Source: Catenibacterium sp. co_0103 (GTDB taxonomy: Bacteria > Bacillota_I > Bacilli_A > Erysipelotrichales > Coprobacillaceae). From it: a stretch of DNA of 7,689 nt. Numbering within the stretch: position 1 is the first letter of the stretch; the number at the start of each line of letters is the position of its first letter. Of the stretch, positions 1-7,287 are shown in pieces. The stretch covers positions 1-7,689 of the forward strand of contig NZ_RCYB01000090.1 of assembly GCF_004168205.1 (NCBI RefSeq). The letters are read 5' to 3'. A model generated the notes under the pieces. It saw only the letters and a program-made list of their open reading frames with translations, ran no database searches and was not told the DNA's origin. Made by a program: the position numbers and the translations under genes.

Positions 1-8
1 ACGAAATG

Positions 9-36
9 AAAAAAAGATACCCACAAGGTGGGTATC
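9..36 (-). terminator. Rho-independent terminator after the GH1 gene
   Basis: On the minus strand a perfect 9-bp stem (GATACCCAC / GTGGGTATC, loop of 3 nt) is followed directly by seven T residues. It lies about 60 nt past the GH1 stop codon. The downstream arm can also pair with a segment at 63-71 (see findings), so read-through control toward a gene beyond the window is conceivable but not shown. Confidence 0.88.
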
Positions 37-94
37 ACAACTGTCAGGTTGTTGTCCTCCTTATGGGTACCATTTTAGACCGGATGTTCATTTA

Positions 95-1525
<1,431 letters not shown>

Positions 1526-1557
1526 TTATGAGTCTCCTTTTCTTTTTTTCTGACACC

Positions 1558-1586
1558 ATTATAACGGAAGATTTTAAAAATCATAA
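1558..1586 (-). promoter_or_regulatory. Putative promoter of the GH1 gene
   Basis: A perfect TATAAT (1558-1563) lies 32 nt upstream of the start codon. At 17 nt spacing the -35 position reads TTATGA (1581-1586), a poor match. A better-looking TTGAAA (1591-1596) is 27 nt away, too far. A weak -35 flanked by dyads suggests that an activator or inducer-controlled repressor acts here. I found no cre match in this region. Confidence 0.6.
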
Positions 1587-1600
1587 TTCTTTTCAAGAAT
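1570..1600. promoter_or_regulatory. Two adjacent dyads, candidate operators of the GH1 gene
   Basis: The plus strand carries ATTCTTTTCAAGAAT (1586-1600, 6-bp arms, 3-bp spacer) just upstream of the -35 position. GATTTTAAAAATC (1570-1582, 6-bp arms, 1-bp centre) fills the spacer between -35 and -10. Both are perfect inverted repeats, but short and in AT-rich DNA, so chance is possible. Neither resembles the palindrome upstream of the EIIC gene. Confidence 0.35.
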
Positions 1601-1602
1601 AG

Positions 1603-1633
1603 AAAAAAAGAGAAAATATTTTCACATTTTCTC
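1603..1633 (-). terminator. Rho-independent terminator after the GNAT gene
   Basis: On the minus strand a 10-bp stem (one G-T wobble) is closed by a GAAA tetraloop and followed by seven T residues. It begins about 28 nt past the GNAT stop codon and separates this gene from the GH1 promoter, so the two are not co-transcribed to a large extent. Confidence 0.85.
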
Positions 1634-1661
1634 GCTTATCCTACACTTTTTTAAAAGTATC

Positions 1662-2123
1662 TTAAATTTTCTTTTCCATTAAGTATCTTAGAAGTCTTTC
1701 TCCACGTCTTTCATTGATTTGTTCTTCAATGACTGCATAACCTTTAGATTCAAAGAATGCTTTAGATGTAATAGATGAAGTCACATTAATCACATGACTT
1801 CCATGTTTTTTTGCATATTCTTCTAACTCTTCTACAAGTTTAGATGCAATCCCTTTTCTTAAATAATCAGGATGAACATATAAACGATCCAAATATCCAG
1901 TTTTGCCAATATTACCGAATGCAATCAACTTATCATCTTCCTCAACCACAATAGTATGATTTTTCTCTAAAGACTTTTCCCAATGATATTCATTAGCATC
2001 CTTAGGTGCAATAGCATCTAATTGTTCTTCACTATAATCATTCTTATTGACTTCATGAACAGTGACATAAAATAAATCCATAACTGCATGAAGATCTGTG
2101 TTCTTGTATTCTCTAAATTCCAT
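1662..2123 (-). CDS. GNAT family N-acetyltransferase (YafP-like)
   Basis: A 153-aa cytoplasmic protein, full length for a single GNAT domain. It should transfer an acetyl group from acetyl-CoA to an amine on an unknown acceptor. The core is LYVHPDYLRKGIASKLVEEL (residues 81-100): strand beta4, then the pyrophosphate-binding loop and helix. FFESKGYAVIEE (123-134) is the usual GNAT C-terminal FYexxGF motif. The ending with ERRGERL...YLMEK recalls the YafP/putative acetyltransferase branch, from memory and not from a search. The canonical Q/R-x-x-G-x-G/A motif has Leu88 where Gln or Arg is usual, with Arg89 and Lys90 next to it. The ATG is preceded by AGAGGTGA at good spacing. It is a lone unit between the glnN terminator and its own terminator. 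Substrate is unknown. Confidence 0.88.
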   Translation of the reverse strand: MEFREYKNTDLHAVMDLFYVTVHEVNKNDYSEEQLDAIAPKDANEYHWEKSLEKNHTIVVEEDDKLIAFGNIGKTGYLDRLYVHPDYLRKGIASKLVEELEEYAKKHGSHVINVTSSITSKAFFESKGYAVIEEQINERRGERLLRYLMEKKI

Positions 2124-2150
2124 TTATATCACCTCTATTTCATACATCAC

Positions 2151-2159
2151 ATTATACCA
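2151..2159 (-). promoter_or_regulatory. Extended -10 promoter of the GNAT gene
   Basis: The minus strand reads TGGTATAAT, a perfect TATAAT with the TGn extension, 27 nt upstream of the ATG. The -35 position falls in the T tract of the glnN terminator (2172-2179) and has no recognisable hexamer, so the promoter would depend on the extended -10. The terminator and promoter are packed back to back within 50 bp. Confidence 0.7.
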
Positions 2160-2171
2160 TTATTTGCCCAT

Positions 2172-2198
2172 AAAAAAAACGGTCATTATAGACCGTTT
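2172..2198 (-). terminator. Rho-independent terminator of glnN
   Basis: The minus strand has an 8-bp stem AAACGGTC / GACCGTTT with a 6-nt loop, running into a stretch of eight T residues (three of them inside the stem). It starts 3 nt after the glnN stop codon. Confidence 0.9.
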
Positions 2199-2200
2199 CA

Positions 2201-4282
2201 CTAAATACCGAATAATAAATCGATATAGTTTGGAATTGGATACTGCTGAGCACTTACTTTAGTTTCTAAGCTATCAGCAGTTGCACGTAATGCATCCATA
2301 GCTGGGATAACTAAATCCTTCCATGCAGTTGCAGTATCTAATGTAGAAGAATCAGTTGATTCAGCTTTATTGATGGCAGTTTCTAATGTAATCATCTGTT
2401 CACGCATAGTTGAAAGTAAAGAAGTTAATACCTTTAAGTCTTCAACCATGAATGTATTATCTACACCAGCTTTAGCTACTTCTTTTGCGTCATTAGCTAA
2501 AGTACCACATGCTTTTACATATGCTGGATATAATTCAGTCTTAGCCATTGATAATGCTGTTAAAGCTTCAACACGGATTGTCTTAGCATAGTTGTCTAAC
2601 TGGATGTCATAACGTGAATCAATTTCAGCTTCAGTGAATACACCATGTTTTACAAACATTTCACGGATTTCAGGTTTCTTTAAGCAAGCGCATGCATCTA
2701 CAGAGTTTGCGTGGTTAGGTAATCCACGTCTTGCAGCTTCTTCTTTCCATTCTTCTGAATATCCATCACCATTGAAGATGATTCTTTCATGATTCTTGAA
2801 GAATTCTCTAATGATATCATCTAATGATTCACCGGCATCTAATTTAGCAGCCATCTGATCATATTCTTCAGCCATAATAGCATTTAACATAGTGTTAACT
2901 GCTGCAACTGACTGAGATGAACCAACCATACGGAATTCAAATTTATTACCTGTGAAGGCAAAAGGAGATGTTCTATTTCTGTCTGTTGAGTCTTTAGAGA
3001 AATCTGGGATAACTGATACACCAGTAGTGAATCTTTCACCAGTAGTCTTATTTAATTCTTCACCATCAATGATTGCTTTAATAACTTTATTTAAGTCATC
3101 ACCAACGAATGCTGAAACAATTGCAGGTGGAGCTTCGTTAGCACCAAGTCTGTGGTCATTACCAGCACAAGCAGCAGATAATCTCAATAATTCAGCATAT
3201 TCATCAACACCCTTAAGAGCACAAGCAAGAGTAGCTAAGAAAGGCTTATTGTTGATTGGGTCAGGTCCAGGATTAAATAAATTAATACCTGTATTAGTCA
3301 TTAATGACCAGTTGTTATGTTTACCAGAACCGTTAACACCTTCAAATGGTTTTTCATGTAATAAACATCTTAAACCATGTTTCTTCGCAATATCCTGAGA
3401 TAACTGCATTACTAATGCGTTGTTATCAGCAGTTACGTTAGCTACTGTATAGACACAAGCAACTTCATGCTGTGCAGGAGCTACTTCATTATGCTTAGTT
3501 TTTGAAGGAATACCATATTTCCATAATTCAGTATCAAGATCCTTCATGAAGGCACCTACTTTACGTTTAATAGAACCAAAGTAGTGATCTTCTAATTCCT
3601 GACCCTTAGGAGCAGGAGCGCCATAAAGAGTACGACCAGTTAACTTTAAGTCAACTCTCTTCTGCCAATATTCATCTAATACTAAGAAATATTCCTGTTC
3701 AGCACCAACTGAAGCAGTTACTTTATCAACACCCTCTAAACCAATCTTAGTTAATAAGTTAGAAGCTGATGCACTTAAAGCATCACAAGCACGTAATAAT
3801 GGAGTCTTTTTATCAAGCGCTTCACCAGTATAAGAACAGAATAATGTAGGAATATATAAGCTACCATCTTTTACAAAAGCTGGAGAAGTACAATCCCATG
3901 CAGTATAACCACGTGCTTCGAAAGTAGCACGGATACCACCAGATGGGAAAGAAGAGGCATCAGGTTCACCTTTTCTTAATGTCTTACCACTGAATTCAAG
4001 AACTGCTCCACCATTTCCATCTGGTTCTAAGAAAGCATCATGCTTTTCTGCAGTTAAACCAGTCATTGGCATAAACCAGTGAGTAAAATGTGTAGCACCA
4101 TTTTCAACAGCCCAGATTTTCATTGCATTTGCGATTACTGTCGCAACTTCTTTTGAAAGAGGTTCTCCCTTATCTAGAGCTTCATGGAAAGCTTTATAAG
4201 TAGATTTAGGAATGCGTTCCTTCATAGTTTCGTCGTTGAATGTATAACGACCGTATTCATCTAAAAGTTTGTTCATTTCCAT
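2201..4282 (-). CDS. glnN: Glutamine synthetase type III
   Basis: This cytoplasmic enzyme makes glutamine from glutamate, ammonia and ATP, the entry point of ammonium assimilation. The 693-aa length is typical of the large GSIII family (GlnN of Bacteroides and Butyrivibrio is about 700-730 aa; GSI is about 450). Motifs in order are HWFMPMTG (68-75), GAEQEYFL (193-200, metal-binding Glu), KHNEVAPAQHE (263-273), KPFEGVNGSGKHNNWS (311-326), RLGANEAPPAI (378-388) and NRTSPFAFTGNKFEFR (436-451). The long C-terminal region (about 460-693) is the GSIII-specific helical part. The chosen ATG sits 10 nt after AAAAGGAG. The frame stays open 26 codons upstream to a TTG, but that stretch covers the promoter, so it is not coding. 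A strong promoter lies just upstream, with an inverted repeat behind it and a regulator gene transcribed divergently. No GlnR/TnrA-type site (TGTNAN7TNACA) is apparent. Confidence 0.97.
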   Translation of the reverse strand: MEMNKLLDEYGRYTFNDETMKERIPKSTYKAFHEALDKGEPLSKEVATVIANAMKIWAVENGATHFTHWFMPMTGLTAEKHDAFLEPDGNGGAVLEFSGKTLRKGEPDASSFPSGGIRATFEARGYTAWDCTSPAFVKDGSLYIPTLFCSYTGEALDKKTPLLRACDALSASASNLLTKIGLEGVDKVTASVGAEQEYFLVLDEYWQKRVDLKLTGRTLYGAPAPKGQELEDHYFGSIKRKVGAFMKDLDTELWKYGIPSKTKHNEVAPAQHEVACVYTVANVTADNNALVMQLSQDIAKKHGLRCLLHEKPFEGVNGSGKHNNWSLMTNTGINLFNPGPDPINNKPFLATLACALKGVDEYAELLRLSAACAGNDHRLGANEAPPAIVSAFVGDDLNKVIKAIIDGEELNKTTGERFTTGVSVIPDFSKDSTDRNRTSPFAFTGNKFEFRMVGSSQSVAAVNTMLNAIMAEEYDQMAAKLDAGESLDDIIREFFKNHERIIFNGDGYSEEWKEEAARRGLPNHANSVDACACLKKPEIREMFVKHGVFTEAEIDSRYDIQLDNYAKTIRVEALTALSMAKTELYPAYVKACGTLANDAKEVAKAGVDNTFMVEDLKVLTSLLSTMREQMITLETAINKAESTDSSTLDTATAWKDLVIPAMDALRATADSLETKVSAQQYPIPNYIDLLFGI

Positions 4283-4292
4283 ACGATTACAT

Positions 4293-4300
4293 CTCCTTTT
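4293..4300 (-). promoter_or_regulatory. Ribosome binding site that fixes the glnN start
   Basis: The minus strand has AAAAGGAG ending 10 nt before the ATG at 4282. The next in-frame ATG, two codons on, would be 16 nt away. This favours a protein starting MEMNK and rules out the longer open frame, which has no ribosome site at its TTG. Confidence 0.8.
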
Positions 4301-4310
4301 TATGGGTATG

Positions 4311-4339
4311 ATTGTAGCAATAAAAAATATTTGCGTCAA
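4311..4339 (-). promoter_or_regulatory. Strong promoter of glnN
   Basis: TTGACG (4334-4339), 17-nt spacer, TACAAT (4311-4316), preceded by TGC so also an extended -10. Transcription should start near 4304, leaving a leader of about 20 nt with the ribosome site. This near-consensus promoter could work without an activator, so a repressor or a modulating protein is the more natural kind of control. Confidence 0.85.
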
Positions 4340-4354
4340 TACTTTTTTATCACT

Positions 4355-4389
4355 GTGCAATAATTTTTATCATTCACTCCTTATTGCAC
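4355..4389. repeat. Perfect inverted repeat between glnN and the regulator gene
   Basis: The plus strand has GTGCAATAA (4355-4363) and its exact reverse complement TTATTGCAC (4381-4389) with a 17-bp spacer. It lies roughly 50-85 bp upstream of the expected glnN start site and over 75 bp upstream of the regulator -35 box. No T tract follows either arm, so it is not a terminator. As DNA it could hold two inverted half-sites of a regulator. As RNA, if transcribed from further upstream, it would form a hairpin with a 17-nt loop. Confidence 0.6.
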
Positions 4390-4393
4390 CCAC

Positions 4394-4402
4394 ATAGTAT
4401 CA
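4394..4402 (-). promoter_or_regulatory. Possible second, distal glnN promoter
   Basis: The minus strand reads TGATACTAT, an extended -10-like element (TGn plus TACTAT). No good -35 is present at 17 nt. If used, transcription would begin near 4387 and carry the 4355-4389 inverted repeat as a hairpin at the very 5' end of the glnN leader. Weak evidence. Confidence 0.25.
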
Positions 4403-4466
4403 CAAAATGTAGGGTTTTAACTACTCTAATTCAATAATTTTCACTTTTTAAAAAATATTAGCCAAC

Positions 4467-4495
4467 TTGTCATTTAATACCGAAAAGATTATAAT
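4467..4495 (+). promoter_or_regulatory. Promoter of the OmpR-like regulator gene
   Basis: TTGTCA (4467-4472), 17-nt spacer, TATAAT (4490-4495). The predicted start site, about 4502, leaves a leader of only some 12 nt, so the ribosome site would sit at the very 5' end of the transcript. It points away from the glnN promoter, with about 127 bp between the two -35 boxes. Confidence 0.8.
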
Positions 4496-4501
4496 TGTAA
4501 C

Positions 4502-4508
4502 GAGGTGA
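4502..4508 (+). promoter_or_regulatory. Ribosome binding site that fixes the regulator start
   Basis: GAGGTGA ends 5 nt before the ATG at 4514. The in-frame GTG at 4505 lies inside this site, so it is not a plausible start. Confidence 0.8.
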
Positions 4509-4513
4509 AAAAT

Positions 4514-5194
4514 ATGTTTGGAAAACAGAAAACATTGATCATAGATCATAATAGTGAACGTAATGATCGCATTAAGAATTATCTCAATCAAGATCATTTT
4601 ATTTGTTATCAAGCAAAGACATTGGATGAATTCAATTCTCTTTATACAAACAACAATTATGATTGCATTATTCTAGAAGATGTATTCCCCGGTATTAATA
4701 CGAATAAGTTCCTAGTAAAAAATAGACGTAACTCACAAGCTATTACTATAGTTATAAGTGATATGTTAAATGAAGCTTACTTAGAAGATTTATTAGATGC
4801 CGGTGCGGATGATTACATTGTAGTACCCTTCTCATTAACTTCTTTATTAAGAAAAATTCAAGACGTCTATAGGATGGGTGTTTTAAGACCTAGAAAGATC
4901 TACCGTTTTAAAGATATTATATTAGATGATACTGCCAAGACCGTTTCATTAAACGATCATTCAGTTACTCTAACTAAAAATGAATTTAAACTATTAAAAA
5001 TGTTGATGTCTCATCCCTATCAACCTTATACTTCAACCAAGATTTTTGAAGGTATCTGGGGTGATAGTGTCTATGCAGACGATCAATCAGTCATGAACCT
5101 AGTGAGTTCACTTATAATAAAATTAAATAGAACAGGCTCTCATGAAGAGTATATCAGACGCTTTGGCGCTAACTCTTATAAGATGGCCATATAA
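4514..5194 (+). CDS. OmpR/PhoB-like regulator with degenerate receiver domain
   Basis: A 226-aa cytoplasmic DNA-binding protein with response regulator architecture: receiver about 6-120, winged helix about 130-226. The receiver fold is recognisable (TLIIDHN, YDCIILEDVFPG, GADDYIVVPFS), but the phosphorylation site is not intact. The acidic pair reads Asp11-His12, Glu55 occupies the phosphoacceptor position (the Asp in the usual LLDxxLPG), and Val104 replaces the conserved Lys before Pro105-Phe106; Ser82 keeps the Ser/Thr position. Glu at the acceptor position often mimics the phosphorylated state. The effector domain has LTKNEFKLLKML (153-164), IFEGIWG (177-183) and a recognition-helix region DQSVMNLVSSLIIKLN (190-205). 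The wing ends in ANSY where GVGY is usual. No histidine kinase is present. It is divergent from glnN across a shared control region, which makes glnN or itself a likely target (inference). It ends at a shared bidirectional terminator. Confidence 0.9.
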   Translation: MFGKQKTLIIDHNSERNDRIKNYLNQDHFICYQAKTLDEFNSLYTNNNYDCIILEDVFPGINTNKFLVKNRRNSQAITIVISDMLNEAYLEDLLDAGADDYIVVPFSLTSLLRKIQDVYRMGVLRPRKIYRFKDIILDDTAKTVSLNDHSVTLTKNEFKLLKMLMSHPYQPYTSTKIFEGIWGDSVYADDQSVMNLVSSLIIKLNRTGSHEEYIRRFGANSYKMAI

Positions 5195-5222
5195 AAAAAG
5201 AATGCATATCGCATTCTTTTTT
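5194..5222. terminator. Bidirectional terminator between convergent genes
   Basis: AAAAAAGAATGC (5194-5205) and GCATTCTTTTTT (5211-5222) form a 12-bp stem with a 5-nt loop. A runs on one side and T runs on the other give a U tail on either strand. It starts on the last base of the regulator stop codon and ends 3 nt from the stop codon of the membrane protein gene, so both transcripts use it. Confidence 0.9.
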
Positions 5223-5225
5223 CTT

Positions 5226-5735
5226 TTAGCTTCTCTTATTGATTTTTCTACGTCTTCTGTTTTCGCGTCTTTCTTTCTTTTCAATCTTACGATGCTGGTC
5301 AGTATAATCCGCTACTGTACAGTGGATACGTTTATTAGATTCGCAAATTGCATCTACAAATTCATATCTATCTTTTGGGAATGTACTATATCTCTTTTTT
5401 AAATCTGTATAAAGTTCAATAGCATGAGGTCTAGTGACTAAGTCAGCCATTCTTGATACTGGATCACAAATGACTTCACATGACATTAAGTCTACTTCTT
5501 TTTGAGGTAATAATCTTCTTTTGAAGATTAAAGTTTTGCCATCGACAATATATTTATAAGGACGACATCCTAAGAAATAAAGATACATTGCAGCCAAGAA
5601 AATTGAAACAATAATAAATGACTGCTGATCCAATGATTTTAATACAAACATGACGATATCATAAATCCAAACAAGAGTTAAAGCACCTAGCCAGATACCT
5701 ACAGCTAGATTTGGTTTTACCTTGAATTCTTTCAT
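5226..5735 (-). CDS. Small membrane protein with C-terminal PH-like domain
   Basis: A 169-aa protein of unknown function. Two hydrophobic segments, about 10-32 and 38-56, would form a membrane hairpin; no signal peptide is seen. The soluble part 60-138 (starting YKYIVDGKTLIFKRRLLPQK, later AIELYTDLKKRYSTFPKDRYEFVDAI) has the pattern of small bacterial PH-like domains: a first strand pair, a basic turn, then a strand ending in a pro-Lys-Asp segment before a final helix with EFV. The YyaB-like bPH group is the nearest I recall; this is by eye and unverified. The tail 148-169 is strongly basic (KIEKKERRENRRRRKINKR) and probably cytoplasmic, perhaps binding RNA or anionic lipid. The ATG follows GTGAGG with 9 nt spacing; an upstream in-frame GTG at 5750 overlaps that site. 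It has its own promoter and converges on the regulator gene. Confidence 0.8.
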   Translation of the reverse strand: MKEFKVKPNLAVGIWLGALTLVWIYDIVMFVLKSLDQQSFIIVSIFLAAMYLYFLGCRPYKYIVDGKTLIFKRRLLPQKEVDLMSCEVICDPVSRMADLVTRPHAIELYTDLKKRYSTFPKDRYEFVDAICESNKRIHCTVADYTDQHRKIEKKERRENRRRRKINKRS

Positions 5736-5760
5736 AAAAAAAGGCCTCACTTTCTTTTCT

Positions 5761-5789
5761 ATTATACAATATTTAGTCCTTTATTACAA
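5761..5789 (-). promoter_or_regulatory. Promoter of the membrane protein gene
   Basis: TTGTAA (5784-5789), 17-nt spacer, TATAAT (5761-5766). The start site near 5754 gives a leader of about 20 nt. The -35 box begins 2 bp past the end of the EIIC terminator. Confidence 0.75.
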
Positions 5790-5790
5790 T

Positions 5791-5819
5791 AAAAAAGAAG
5801 AGAGGCAAGGCTCTCTTCT
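5791..5819 (-). terminator. Rho-independent terminator of the EIIC gene
   Basis: The minus strand has a 9-bp stem AGAAGAGAG / CTCTCTTCT with a 6-nt loop, ending in TTTTTT. It is 37 nt past the EIIC stop. The 5820-5856 gap is nearly all A and T and holds nothing else I can identify. Confidence 0.88.
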
Positions 5820-5856
5820 CATTGTCGAAATATTATAATTATAAATTTTAAATAAA

Positions 5857-7254
5857 TTATTCAGCAGCCTGTTTAGCCTGGAATTTTTCGTAGGCAATTA
5901 AGAATGGAACATAAACAACTACTGAAATAGCAACTACGATTAACTGAGAAATTGCACCCATTGGATGACCACCTGTAGCTAAGAAGCCAAGGATAACTGG
6001 TGGCATTGTCCAAGGTACTTCAAGCACGATCTTAGGACAGAATCCACTAGATACTAAGATGTAACCAACGATCATAGTTACTACTGGAGCTAAGATAAAT
6101 GGAATGTCTAGGATTGGGTTCAATACTAGAGGGATACCAAATGTCATAGTTTCATTGATATTGAATAAACCTGGAACGATTGAGATACCAGCGATTGTTC
6201 TGTTATCTTCACGTTTAGAGAAGATAAGAATTGCGATTACTAAACCGATTGTAACCCCAGAACCACCGAATTCAGCGAACATCTGTAACATTGTTAAGTT
6301 CATAACATAAGGAATTTTATTACCAGCAGTGTAAGCAGCAGTGTTAGCATAAAGTAATGGTCTGAAGATTGGTTCCTTAACAGCAGCAACCATGTTGTTA
6401 CCATGGATACCTACGCACCAGAATAACATGATGATTACATACATGATACATACAGCAACGATATTGTCACCGATTAAAGTCTGTAATGGTTTCTGAATTA
6501 CATTGAAGATTAATGCATTTAATTCAGCACCAGTAGCTAACTGACATACTAATCCAACAGCACCAACAACGATTGCAGTTAAGCAAGTTGGGATTAATAC
6601 TTCGAATGCACGAGCAACTCCAGGTGGAACCTGTTCTGGCATCTTAATCTTTAATGAATCATTCTTACGGAACATATTATAAAGTTCCATACCAAGGATT
6701 GCAACGATAAGACCTGTGAATAAACCAGTTGCACCAGTGTAGCTTGACATAATACCACTGTAGCTGAAGCTATCGGCTGTGATTTTATGTTTAGCAGCTT
6801 CACCAGTCACATTGATAAACTGACCTAAAGTGAATCCATGAGAAATACCCTTAGCATCGATGTAAGATGCACCTAAATCTTTAGCAGCAAATGAAGTTGG
6901 AGTTACCATCATCCATAAGATGAAGCCTAATACAGCTGGGTAAGCACCAGTTTCACCATTTGCTTCAGCGATTTCAGAAGCAACTAACATAGTTACACCA
7001 ATAGTGATACATGAGATTGTAGCATACTGCATAGCAGCAAAGATTGGGTTAAGAACTTTAAGAGCCATAATTGGAGACCATAAAGCACCTAAACCTGTTG
7101 AATCATTTACTAAAACGTTTGTCCAAAGAACACCAACGGCACCTGAGATTGTAGCTGGCATGAAGTTCTGGAACCCGTTCTTAATTGCATTAAGATACTT
7201 GTTCTGACCACACCATGCGCCGACACGTCCTAGCTTATCAGCAAAAGCGTCCAT
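5857..7254 (-). CDS. PTS EIIC permease, cellobiose/lactose family
   Basis: The membrane subunit of a PTS of the lactose/N,N'-diacetylchitobiose/beta-glucoside family, importing a sugar that partner EIIB phosphorylates. It is 465 aa, slightly long for the family (about 430-450), mainly through a hydrophilic stretch around 120-165. Around ten hydrophobic segments are visible. Family motifs are GIHGNN (282-287), FNINETMTFGIPLVLNP (364-380) and PWTMPPVILGFLATGGHPMG (414-433). His284 and Glu368 are 84 residues apart, the same gap as His250 and Glu334, which I recall as sugar-site residues in the Bacillus cereus ChbC structure. Substrate class is supported, the exact sugar is not. No EIIA, EIIB or linked hydrolase is in this unit; the GH1 gene at 95-1525 is the plausible enzyme partner. 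The ATG is 6 nt after AGGGAGGA. A cre site and a palindrome control the promoter. A celB-like name would fit. Confidence 0.93.
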   Translation of the reverse strand: MDAFADKLGRVGAWCGQNKYLNAIKNGFQNFMPATISGAVGVLWTNVLVNDSTGLGALWSPIMALKVLNPIFAAMQYATISCITIGVTMLVASEIAEANGETGAYPAVLGFILWMMVTPTSFAAKDLGASYIDAKGISHGFTLGQFINVTGEAAKHKITADSFSYSGIMSSYTGATGLFTGLIVAILGMELYNMFRKNDSLKIKMPEQVPPGVARAFEVLIPTCLTAIVVGAVGLVCQLATGAELNALIFNVIQKPLQTLIGDNIVAVCIMYVIIMLFWCVGIHGNNMVAAVKEPIFRPLLYANTAAYTAGNKIPYVMNLTMLQMFAEFGGSGVTIGLVIAILIFSKREDNRTIAGISIVPGLFNINETMTFGIPLVLNPILDIPFILAPVVTMIVGYILVSSGFCPKIVLEVPWTMPPVILGFLATGGHPMGAISQLIVVAISVVVYVPFLIAYEKFQAKQAAE

Positions 7255-7287
7255 AAATTTTCCTCCCTAAATCTTTTCGACAATTAC

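Noticed and set aside
17..26. ATACCCACAA shared with 7484-7493
   Set aside because: Exact 10-mer repeats are expected by chance many times in 7.7 kb.
46..91. 15-codon minus-strand frame just after the GH1 stop
   Set aside because: It has no ribosome site before its ATG and no recognisable content; it merely overlaps the tandem stop region.
37..94. BglG/LicT antiterminator target (RAT) near the beta-glucosidase gene
   Set aside because: The region lacks the conserved RAT sequence blocks, and it lies after the gene and not in its leader.
1581..1596. Possible cre site upstream of GH1 (TGAAAAGAATTATG)
   Set aside because: The central CG of the consensus is missing and the right half does not fit.
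2952..3398. Open frame of 148 codons on the plus strand inside glnN
   Set aside because: Antisense shadow of a highly conserved gene, with no ribosome site or promoter. The same holds for the other plus-strand frames inside GH1, glnN and EIIC and the one over the membrane protein gene.
4283..4360. N-terminal extension of glutamine synthetase starting at a TTG (MHSDKK...)
   Set aside because: The stretch contains the near-consensus glnN promoter and ribosome site, has no ribosome site of its own, and other GSIII proteins do not have it as far as I recall.
4505..4513. GTG start giving the regulator three more residues
   Set aside because: The GTG is part of the GAGGTGA ribosome site; the ATG at 4514 has proper spacing.
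5736..5750. GTG start giving the membrane protein five more residues
   Set aside because: It overlaps the GTGAGG that serves the ATG at 5735, and only a poor purine run precedes it.
5820..5856. AT-rich stretch between EIIC stop and its terminator
   Set aside because: Short AT self-complementarity only; no coding or regulatory signal that exceeds what base composition would give.
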